Source: Pseudomonadaceae bacterium (GTDB lineage: Bacteria; Pseudomonadota; Gammaproteobacteria; Pseudomonadales; Pseudomonadaceae). Taken from it: a DNA stretch of 64,000 nt. The translations under genes and the position numbers were made by a program. Shown here one piece after another: positions 46,943-54,866 of the stretch. How positions within the stretch are numbered: the first letter of the stretch is position 1; the number at the start of each line of letters is the position of its first letter. The DNA is taken from contig CAAFUS010000018.1 of NCBI GenBank assembly GCA_900766265.1, forward strand, positions 420,876 through 484,875, written 5' to 3'. The notes under the pieces were generated by a model. The model had not been told where the DNA came from. It did not search any database and saw nothing but the letters and a program-made list of their open reading frames with translations.

Positions 46943-47376
46943 GTACGCCTGCTGAGAGCAGAAACCTTCAAATTAACCCTCAGGCCTGAGCAAGGACGCT
47001 CAGCGAAACGCCGAAAGGCAACCTGAAGTGGCTTGCAGCCACTTCGACAGCAGGCACATCCGACCGGCTGGCTGCCGCTAAAGCTACTTTTTCAACAGAA
47101 TCGGCCGATAGCAGGCTTAGAAGGTAATTCAGAACTGGCGCAAGCCTATGTTCAGCAGAGTAGGCGCTGCGCTTCAGACCTCAGGAAAGAAGCCCGACCG
47201 AGGCATTAGCCATCGACGTCCTGAAGGAAAGAGTACGTCTTTGGTCCTGATCACTCATCGTCCCCTCGGTGAATGCCAATGTCGAGCATGTCACTCACCT
47301 GAACGGCAACGGTTCGGTACGCATGACTCGACGAACCTAACCGAAACCAGGGGGCGGGCTTTCCCTGCGACCGGGA
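46943..47376. other. IS1182 right end and unassigned DNA
   Basis: To about 47105 this is the untranslated 3' side of the IS1182 copy. The rest, up to the curlin-like gene, shows no gene or RNA I recognise. Confidence 0.4.
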
Positions 47377-48480
47377 TTACAGCCCTTGGACTACGATTGC
47401 AGTGTTGTCCGAGCCGTTCTGCATGATCGTTGCGCTGTTTAATAGGCCATATTCGTGAACATTGACGCCTTGCGTCAATGACGCGAAGTTGCCGGTACCG
47501 ACCTGGTGGACCACACCTTGGTCTCCGGTGTAGGAATAGCTTCCCTGCGTGGCTTCGATGACATTGTCCGATCCGCTTTGGGTCAGATCGAGGGTATTCA
47601 TGATGCCGTCTTGCGAGACATCCACGAGATTGTTATCGCCAGTTGACGACCCGCTGATTCCGTTATTGATACCCGCTTGCTCAGCAAACACTTCGTTACC
47701 GGTGCCGGCCTGAGCAAACTCAATTGAACCCATCGAAACACTGCTGCGGATCTCGGCAAGGTTGGATGTTCCGTCCTGCGTCAGATCGATTCGACCGCCG
47801 TCATACCGACCGCCTCCGGCCTGAGACAACATTGCTTCATTGTATTGACCGATCTGGGCAATCGACGCACCGGCGTAACTCATCTGTGCCGATTGGCCCA
47901 GTTCAATGATGTTCCCGGTTCCGTTTTGGCGGGTCTGGGCATAGCCACTGCCGGATTGACTCACCATCGTCAGGTTGTCGGCGCCGTCCTGGCGGGCATT
48001 CAGGCCGTTGAACTGGTCCGATTGCTCGAGCGTGAGGATGTGGCCACTGCCCTCCTGATAGATGGAGGCGCTGTTGTGTTGATCAACTTGATCGACAGTG
48101 GCCTCGTTAAACGAGCCAGTCTGAGAAACTTCAGCATAATGGCCGCCGGCTTCAGTCTGCTGATTGAGGGTCTGTGTGTTGCCTTCACCCTGTTGGTACA
48201 AATTTGCATGACTGTCGAGCCCCCGCTGATCGCTGGAGATCCTGTTGTCGGTGCCGTACTGCTGAGCTGAAAACTCAAGCTGTACACCCGCCTGGGTGAC
48301 CGTCGTTTCATTCAACTCACCACTCTGCTGAAGAGTGGCAGAGTTGTCCGGCCCTACCGATTGACTAATCACACTGGTATTAGCAGTGCCGTTCTGATCG
48401 ACGGCGGCCTTGCTGGCAGCGTGTGCCTGGAAGGCGAGTACAAGAGAAACAGCAACCGCGAGAAGGGAGCGAGAGAACAT
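47377..48480 (-). CDS. curlin-repeat secreted amyloid-like protein
   Basis: 367 residues: a signal peptide (to FQAHA), then some 15 curlin-type repeats of the form Nx(A/T)x(L/V)xQxGxxN, for example NSATLQQSGELNETTVTQAG, NLTMVSQSG and NTLDLTQSGSDNVIE. Gln, Asn and Gly dominate. Such proteins form functional amyloid fibres in biofilms, as CsgA/CsgB do. No csgEFG-like export genes are in the window, so it would depend on a system elsewhere. The ATG at 48480 is used; a TTG two codons earlier is less likely. Confidence 0.8.
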   Translation of the reverse strand: MFSRSLLAVAVSLVLAFQAHAASKAAVDQNGTANTSVISQSVGPDNSATLQQSGELNETTVTQAGVQLEFSAQQYGTDNRISSDQRGLDSHANLYQQGEGNTQTLNQQTEAGGHYAEVSQTGSFNEATVDQVDQHNSASIYQEGSGHILTLEQSDQFNGLNARQDGADNLTMVSQSGSGYAQTRQNGTGNIIELGQSAQMSYAGASIAQIGQYNEAMLSQAGGGRYDGGRIDLTQDGTSNLAEIRSSVSMGSIEFAQAGTGNEVFAEQAGINNGISGSSTGDNNLVDVSQDGIMNTLDLTQSGSDNVIEATQGSYSYTGDQGVVHQVGTGNFASLTQGVNVHEYGLLNSATIMQNGSDNTAIVVQGL

Positions 48481-49115
48481 ATGCAAACATCCTTGATCTT
48501 ATCGGACGGCCAGTCTCGACGCTTTCCCAGTGCGCGTAATGGATCGAACGATCTATTAATGACCTAATCGCATTCACGACGCTGGAGCTAGATCTGACCC
48601 AACGCGGCCACCGCGACCCTGCCTGCGGCGATATTTATGGACTTGCCCCTACAAAACCGGACACCAACTCCCTCACCTCAGCCGTCAGCGACCTCAGACC
48701 TACGATCCAAGTCTCGCTGATCATTAAGGGCCACGGCGTCCGCACGCATTCGAGCAGGCACTGTATCTCTCAGCTTTGAAAAGTCAGCATCGCTTGCAGG
48801 CTTTGGGCATCAAGGAATTCGTCAATCAGAAGCTGATTAGCGTCATCGATATTGACGCGCCGTTCTAACTTCATCTGCACATCAACGCAAACATCAATAC
48901 CTGATGCAACCAGCCTCCTTGATGAAAAAATCAAGGGAGCTGGCTGCATAGGCAACCCTGGCGCGAAGCACGGCGCGCTCCCAGCTGATCCAGAAGTGAG
49001 CTGCAAGGGCGTGGAACCATGCGTACGTGCCGGAAGCAATATTAATATATTGACATATATGAATATCGAGAATAGTCTACCCATAACCGCGCTAGAAACC
49101 CCAGGAGGTAGTCCC
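48481..49115. other. unassigned DNA upstream of the curlin-like gene
   Basis: No supported gene. Short frames here have poor ribosome sites. It must contain the curlin-gene promoter, but I cannot point to it. Confidence 0.4.
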
Positions 49116-49327
49116 ATGAAAGATTCCAGCGATACCCATCCGAATCACCTTCCCGACAGCAGCTACGGCCTGTTTATTGACAACCAGTGAGTTTCGGACA
49201 AATACGGTGAAGCCCTCGACATTATCAACGCCACAGCTGCCGACGTCGCCCGCGCGGTGCAGGGCGCACAGCGCGCCTTCGTGACCTGGACCGCTCGGAC
49301 TCTTCCGACCTCGTTGATCCATATTTC
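49116..49327 (+). pseudogene. aldehyde dehydrogenase N-terminal remnant
   Basis: From 49116 the plus strand reads DSSYGLFIDNQ, a stop, then EALDIINATAADVARAVQGA and QRAFVTWT. This matches the start of NAD-dependent aldehyde dehydrogenases (FIDGxW...ATxADVDxAVxAAxxAF). About 65 codons remain and no catalytic part. It lies just upstream of the Old Yellow Enzyme gene. Confidence 0.6.
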
Positions 49328-49356
49328 TTGACCCATTACATCGACTATTTTAGATA
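49328..49356 (+). promoter_or_regulatory. probable promoter of the Old Yellow Enzyme gene
   Basis: TTGACC (49328-49333), a 17-base spacer and TAGATA (49351-49356), 14 bases before the ATG at 49371. The -10 area shares TAGATAT with the palindrome at 51645, so the ArsR protein may bind here. Confidence 0.5.
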
Positions 49357-49370
49357 TGCAGGTAAATAAA

Positions 49371-50495
49371 ATGGCACAATCAGAACTTTTCAAAACCACT
49401 CAGCTGGGCCCATACACCCTCAAGAACCGTATCGTTCTGCCGCCACTGACGCGTTCGCGCAGCTCCCAACCCGGCAATATTGCGAACGACCTGATGGCCA
49501 CATATTACCGTCAGCGCAGCGGTGCTGGCTTCATGGTGACCGAGGGCACACAGATCGAACCCCGAGGACAGGGTTATGCCTGGACACCTGGCATTCATAG
49601 CCCGGAACAGATACAAGGCTGGCGTAAGGTCACCGACGCTGTTCACGCCGAAGGGGGGGTGATCTTTGCTCAACTTTGGCATGTGGGCCGCGTGTCGCAC
49701 ACATCGCTGCAACCCGGTGGTGAAGCGCCCGTCGCGCCATCAGCCATCCGCGCGGACAACGTCAAGGTGTTCATCGAAACTGGCCCCGGCACGGGTACAC
49801 TGGCCGACCCTTCGACCCCACGAGCCCTGTCCACCAAGGAGGTAAAGGAACTGGTTGAGCTCTACGCCCAAGCAGCCCGAAATGCTTTGGACGCAGGTTT
49901 TGACGGGGTGGAGCTTCACTGCGCGAACGGGTACCTGGTAAACCAGTTCATTTCGGCCCATACCAACCAGCGTGATGATGAATATGGCGGTTCGCTGCAG
50001 AACCGTCTTCGCTTCCTGCGCGAAATCACCCTCGCTGTTGCTGGTGTGGTCGGCAAGGAGCGCGTTGGCGTTCGCTTCGCCCCGCTGTTCGCGACCACAG
50101 ACGAAGACCGCGTCTACCTTGGTCTGGTCGAAGAAGATCCTCATCAAACCTACATCGAGGCAGTGAAGATCCTCGAGGAAGTAGGCATTGCCTACCTGTC
50201 GCTCGCCGAAGCCGATTGGGAAAACGCACCCGAGCTGCCTGAGACGTTCCGGGAAGCTGTTCGTAAGACCTTCAGCGGCAAGATTATCTATGCCGGCAAG
50301 TACACCGCTGAACGAGGAAATCGCGTGATAAAAGCTGGCTGGGGCGACCTGATCGCTTTTGGCCGCCCCTTCATTGCGAACCCCGACCTGCCCGCTCGTA
50401 TCGCCAACAACTGGCCGCTTAACCCAGTTGATCCAAGCAGCATGTACGGCGGTACCGATAAGGGCTACACCGACTACCCGACTTACAAATCCTAA
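49371..50495 (+). CDS. Old Yellow Enzyme family alkene reductase
   Basis: 374 residues, an FMN-binding TIM barrel of the NemA/OYE type that reduces activated C=C bonds, nitro compounds or N-ethylmaleimide with NAD(P)H. Landmarks are YTLKNRIVLPPLTRSR, IFAQLWHVGRVSH, the substrate pair His/Asn in ELHCANGYLVNQF, RDDEYGGSLQNRLRF and GDLIAFGRPFIANPDL. The ATG at 49371 is used; an upstream one at 49356 overlaps the -10 element. It is followed by an LLM oxidoreductase and an ArsR regulator, a combination that suggests an electrophile response. Confidence 0.93.
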   Translation: MAQSELFKTTQLGPYTLKNRIVLPPLTRSRSSQPGNIANDLMATYYRQRSGAGFMVTEGTQIEPRGQGYAWTPGIHSPEQIQGWRKVTDAVHAEGGVIFAQLWHVGRVSHTSLQPGGEAPVAPSAIRADNVKVFIETGPGTGTLADPSTPRALSTKEVKELVELYAQAARNALDAGFDGVELHCANGYLVNQFISAHTNQRDDEYGGSLQNRLRFLREITLAVAGVVGKERVGVRFAPLFATTDEDRVYLGLVEEDPHQTYIEAVKILEEVGIAYLSLAEADWENAPELPETFREAVRKTFSGKIIYAGKYTAERGNRVIKAGWGDLIAFGRPFIANPDLPARIANNWPLNPVDPSSMYGGTDKGYTDYPTYKS

Positions 50496-50561
50496 ACGCT
50501 CAGAGCCACGCCCCATAACTCAGGAGCGTGGCTCAGCGTTTGCTGACCGAGGAAGTTAAGC

Positions 50562-51545
50562 ATGTACCAACCGAGCACGATCCCCTACCAAGAGCATAGG
50601 GGATTCAAACGAACCTTCAGGCAGGGTCATCTAAGCCTTGGGCTGTTCTTTCCCCTGGAGGCTTTCGAAGGTGATACACCGAGCATGCTAGATCAGGTCG
50701 CGCTGGCCAAACGTGCAGAGGCACTTGGTTTTTCGGCGCTCTGGTTTCGCGACGTCCCACTCAGGGACCCAAGCTTCGGCGATGTCGGCCAGGTTTTCGA
50801 CCCTTGGGTGTATCTGGGCTACATGGCAGCCCATACAACAAAAATCGCACTAGGCACCGCCTCCATCGCCCTTACTCTGCGTAATCCCTTGCACACGGCA
50901 AAGGCCGCAGCGAGCATTGATCAGTTGAGCGGAGGTCGCTTGCTCCTGGGAGTAGCCTCTGGCGATCGTCCCGTGGAGTTTCCCGCATTCAGCATTGATC
51001 CAGAACAGCGTGGCGAGACCTTTCAAGAAAACCTCAATGTGATACGCCAAGCCCATCGAACACACTTCGAGCCCATTCGCTGGAGTCACGGCGAGTTACT
51101 GGGGGCCGATCTCGTTCCCAAACCTACGACTCGGGAAATACCGCTATTCGTAACCGGACACAGCCGCCAGCCGCTCGATTGGATCGCGCGTGAAAGCCAT
51201 GGATGGATCAACTATCCACGTCCGCCAAAAATGCAGCGACTCATCGTGGAAGATTGGCGACAGGAAACGGCTAAACAATGTGGCACTATCTACAAGCCGT
51301 TCTTGCAATCGCTGTATATCGACCTGGACGAACACCCATCCACGCCACCCTCGCCTATCCATCTAGGATTCCGACTGGGACGTAACCACCTGCGGGCCTT
51401 GCTGGATACACTTCAGGAAATCGGTGTAGATCACGTCATCCTGAACCTCAAGTATGGTAAACGCCCCGCAGCAGAGGTTATCGAGGAACTTGGCAAACAT
51501 ATCGTCCCGCAATTCGGCGCACAGGTGCCCGATAGTCCTACCTGA
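50562..51545 (+). CDS. LLM-class flavin-dependent oxidoreductase
   Basis: 327 residues with the luciferase-like TIM barrel: LSLGLFFPLEAFEG, EALGFSALWFRDVPL, HTTKIALGTASIALTLRNPL, SGGRLLLGVASGDRP and a C-terminal FRLGRNHLRALLDTLQEIGV. It would use a reduced flavin to oxidise an unknown substrate. It lies 66 bp after the Old Yellow Enzyme gene on the same strand and may be cotranscribed with it. Confidence 0.9.
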   Translation: MYQPSTIPYQEHRGFKRTFRQGHLSLGLFFPLEAFEGDTPSMLDQVALAKRAEALGFSALWFRDVPLRDPSFGDVGQVFDPWVYLGYMAAHTTKIALGTASIALTLRNPLHTAKAAASIDQLSGGRLLLGVASGDRPVEFPAFSIDPEQRGETFQENLNVIRQAHRTHFEPIRWSHGELLGADLVPKPTTREIPLFVTGHSRQPLDWIARESHGWINYPRPPKMQRLIVEDWRQETAKQCGTIYKPFLQSLYIDLDEHPSTPPSPIHLGFRLGRNHLRALLDTLQEIGVDHVILNLKYGKRPAAEVIEELGKHIVPQFGAQVPDSPT

Positions 51546-51644
51546 CAGGGCAATAGGATTCCAGTCCAAACCAGCCCGTCATTGCGACGGGCAGGCGCGC
51601 AGAGATCATGGCGAAGCCTTCCAATTTGATGCGCGAATCAGGAA

Positions 51645-51658
51645 GATATCTAGATATC
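51645..51658. promoter_or_regulatory. palindromic operator upstream of the ArsR gene
   Basis: GATATCTAGATATC is a perfect 14-bp palindrome 25 bases before the start at 51684. ArsR proteins bind such AT-rich palindromes, so self-repression is likely. Confidence 0.65.
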
Positions 51659-51683
51659 GAAAAAAACAGGTCTCAAAAAATTC

Positions 51684-51989
51684 ATGATTATTGACGTCAA
51701 CGAAGCCCTGAAAGCATTGGCGAACCCGACGCGCCTTGCCATCCTCAATTGGCTCAAGGATCCCAGGACAGTCTTTCCCGAGCAGGAAGTCGACCCAGAA
51801 ACGGTAGGCGTGTGCGTCAGTATCATCCAAGAGCGCACGGGCCTCTCGCAGTCAACGACATCGCTTTATCTCGCAGCTCTACAGCGCGCGCAATTGGTGA
51901 CATCGCAGCGGATCGGCCCCTGGACCTACTACAAACGCCACGATGAGAATATCGATGCCTTCTTCAAGGCGCTGCAAGAAAGAATCTAG
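51684..51989 (+). CDS. ArsR/SmtB-family transcriptional regulator
   Basis: 101 residues with the ArsR winged helix: ALKALANPTRLAILNWLKDP, then the recognition helix LSQSTTSLYLAALQRAQLVT and a wing SQRIGPWTYYKRHD. The ELCVC metal motif of classical ArsR is absent. One Cys in VGVCVSIIQE stands before the recognition helix, so it may sense electrophiles or oxidants through that thiol. It probably controls itself and the two flavoenzyme genes upstream. Confidence 0.9.
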   Translation: MIIDVNEALKALANPTRLAILNWLKDPRTVFPEQEVDPETVGVCVSIIQERTGLSQSTTSLYLAALQRAQLVTSQRIGPWTYYKRHDENIDAFFKALQERI

Positions 51990-52258
51990 GGCTGCACACC
52001 CTTGTATTTCTGACTGATTTCAGTCTTTGCCGATGTCAAAACAGCAATCTGACCAAATAACGATCAGATCATCCGAAGCTTCGAGTGATCGAATAGCATT
52101 ACCAGTGATGCGGTGCGCAGAAAAAACGCTCCTATAGCAAAACTGCCACTTGACAACGCTGAAACCAGGGGCTGTACACGCAAAAGACAGCACACTCCAG
52201 AGAGGGACGCGAAGCCCTTCAAGTGCTCTTCTACGGCCAACCTTCTTTAGGGGGCAGC

Positions 52259-52752
52259 CGCCACGGCGTCGACATCCCACGCCAGCCCCTGGCGCGTTGG
52301 GTGATCCAAAGTGGCGAGCAACTGCAACCGTTGCTCAACCTGATGCGCGACAAGCTGCTGGACTACCCCGTGTTGCACTGCGACGAAACGCGCTTGCAGG
52401 TGCTGCATGAACCGGGACGCGACCCCTCGGCACAATCCTGGATGTGGGTGCAAAGCGGTGGGCCGCCGGACAAGCCGGTGATCCTTTTCGACTACACAGC
52501 CAGCCGCGCGCAGGAGGTGCCGCTACGCCTGCTCGATGGCTACCGCGGCTACCTGATGACCGACGACTACGCCGGTTACAACGCCGTGGCTGCACGCGAC
52601 GGCATCGAACGCCTGGGCTGCTGGGCGCATGCGCGACGCAAGTTCGTCGAAGCCCAAAAGGTGCAGCCCAAGGGCAAGACTGGGCGTGCCGACGTGGCGC
52701 TGAGCCTGATCAACAAGCTCTACGGCATCGAGCGTGACCTGAAGGACGCTGA
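52259..52752 (+). pseudogene. IS66-family transposase (TnpC) internal fragment
   Basis: About 165 codons of the IS66 DDE transposase: HGVDIPRQPLARWVIQSGEQ, HCDETRLQVLHEPGRD, SRAQEVPLRLLDGYRGYLMT, DDYAGYNAV and CWAHARRKFVEA, to LYGIERDLKDAD. The N-terminal part, the C-terminal Glu and the tnpA/tnpB genes are missing. The fragment joins directly to the region upstream of a MobH relaxase relic. Confidence 0.88.
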
Positions 52753-52928
52753 CCATTCCATTCCAGCGGGTTCCCCATTGACGCTGGAGCCGCATCCCAT
52801 TTCCCGCTATACCGAAGCGGTTAAAGGCCAAAGGGCCGAAACGGCAAGGGAATGGGGGTGCAAGGGGAAAGGCCCTACCTCGAAAAGGCGAAAAGGCATC
52901 CCGGCCGGCCCCCCCAGAGGACACCCAC

Positions 52929-54785
52929 ATGCTCTCCCTGTTCCAGCGAAAACGGCCTCCGGTCACTGCCCCATCACCAGCGCCCGCCACCGACCTCCCC
53001 AAAGGGCTGCTACGGCCCGAATCGGCCGCATCGCTGCTGGCGACACCGCGCCGACAGAAGCTGCTGGAACACATCTGGCAGCGCACGTCGCTGTCGCGCC
53101 GGCAGTTCGCCACGCTGTACCGCACGCCGCTGGAGCGCTACGCCGAGCTGGTCCAGCAATTCCCCGCTTCCGAGAGCCATCATCACGCTTACCCCGGCGG
53201 CATGCTGGATCACGGGTTGGAGATCGTCGCCTATGCGCTCAAGCTGCGGCAGTCCCATCTGTTGCCCATCGGCGCCAGCCCCGAAGACCAGGCGGCGCAG
53301 TCGGAAGCCTGGACCGCCGCCGTTGCTTACGCCGCGCTGCTGCACGACATCGGCAAGGTGGCCGTCGATCTGCTGGTCGAGCTGGCAGACGGCTCGCTGT
53401 GGCATCCCTGGCACGGCCCGCTGCACCAGTCGTACCGCTTCCGCTACCGCGAAGACCGCGAGTACCGGTTGCACAGCGCCGCAACAGGGCTGCTCTACCG
53501 CCAATTGCTCGATGGTCCGCTCCTAGACTAGCTCAGCGGCTATCCGTCTCTGTGGGCACCATTGCTCCACGTCTTGGCCGGGCAGTACGAGCACGCCGGC
53601 GTGCTGGGTGAACTGGTCGTGCAGGCTGATCGCGCTTCTGTGGCACAGGAACTGGGCGGCGATCCCGCGCGCGCCATGGCCGCGCCCAGGCACGCGCTGC
53701 AACGCAAGCTGCTGGACGGGCTGCGCTTCCTGCTCAAGGAACAGTTGAAGCTGAATCAGCCGGAAGCCTCCGATGGCTGGCTCACTGAGGATGGGCTGTG
53801 GCTGGTGAGCAAGACTGTCTCGGACAAGCTGCGCGCGCACCTGCTGTCTCAGGGGATCGACGGCATTCCTGCGAACAACACCGCCGTCTTCAACGTGCTG
53901 CAGGACCACGGCATGCTCCAGCCCACCTCAGACGGCAAGGCGGTCTGGCGCGCGACCGTGACCAGTGCGACCGGCTGGTCCTACTCGTTCACCCTATTGC
54001 GCCTCGCGCCCGCGCTGATCTGGGAATCCGGCGAGCGGCCAGCGCTTTTCGCAGGCACGGTGGCGATCGACACGACGCCAGCGGAAATCAACGGCAGTGC
54101 ACCAGGCACACCGCCCGCGGTCGTGGGGCAGCCAGCACCCGAAGGTCAGGAGACTCCCCCTTGGGAATGCCCTCGCAGCGATACCGCCTTGCCGACTGCG
54201 GCCCCGCCCGTGCCCGACGTCATGGAGGACATGCTGCCGATGGTTGGATTGGATGGCACGGCCGACATGGGGAAGGGTGAAGAGCCAGTGGAGAAAGTCC
54301 CTGCCCAGCCTGACGTTCCTGCCCCAACCACAGCCGCAGCGTCTCCCTTGCCACTTACCCCTGCGCCTGGACCTGCATCAACTCCAACAGTCGCGATACC
54401 ATCCGGGGAGCATTTCATGACGTGGCTGCGACAGGGAGTCGCCGCGCGGCGACTCATCATCAACGACGCCAAGGCGCTCGTGCATACGGTGAGCGACACC
54501 GCCTACCTGGTCAGTCCCAGCGTGTTCCAGCGCTATGCGTAGGAACATCCCAGGTGGATGCGCTGGTCAGGCAGGACAAGCAACCGGATTGGCAGTGGGT
54601 GCAAAAGCGCTTTTAGAAACTGCAGCTATACCGCAAGCACCCAAATGGCCTGAACATTTGGACCTGTGAAGTCACGGGCCCGAGGAAGTCCCGCCGACTG
54701 CATGGCTACCTCCTCGAAAATGGGTCCTTGGTATTCGCCGAAATACCGCCCAACAATCCCTATCTTGCTCTGACTCAGGAAGGAT
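52929..54785 (+). pseudogene. MobH-type relaxase (TraI_2), multiply disrupted
   Basis: The ATG at 52929 opens a relaxase of the ICEclc/PAGI type. SHHHAYPGGMLDHGLE gives the HHH motif and YAALLHDIGKVAVDLL the HD motif. A TAG at 53529 replaces a Trp codon inside LLDWLSGYP. The same frame then continues (YEHAGVLGELVVQ, HALQRKLLDGLRFLL, FHMTWLRQG-like part) to another TAG at 54540. After a frameshift come QPDWQWVQKRF, a third TAG at 54614, and GLNIWTCEVTGPRKSRRLHG. At least four lesions, so it cannot mobilise DNA. Confidence 0.88.
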
Positions 54786-54866
54786 GACGCGACTCGGGCA
54801 GCGACCGTCACCACCGTGTGGCGACGATCAATGCCCCGCGAAGCTGGCAACATTTGGCGAACTAAG

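Noticed and set aside
48770..49117. Minus-strand frame of 115 codons upstream of the aldehyde dehydrogenase remnant
   Set aside because: No ribosome site, mixed composition and no family resemblance.
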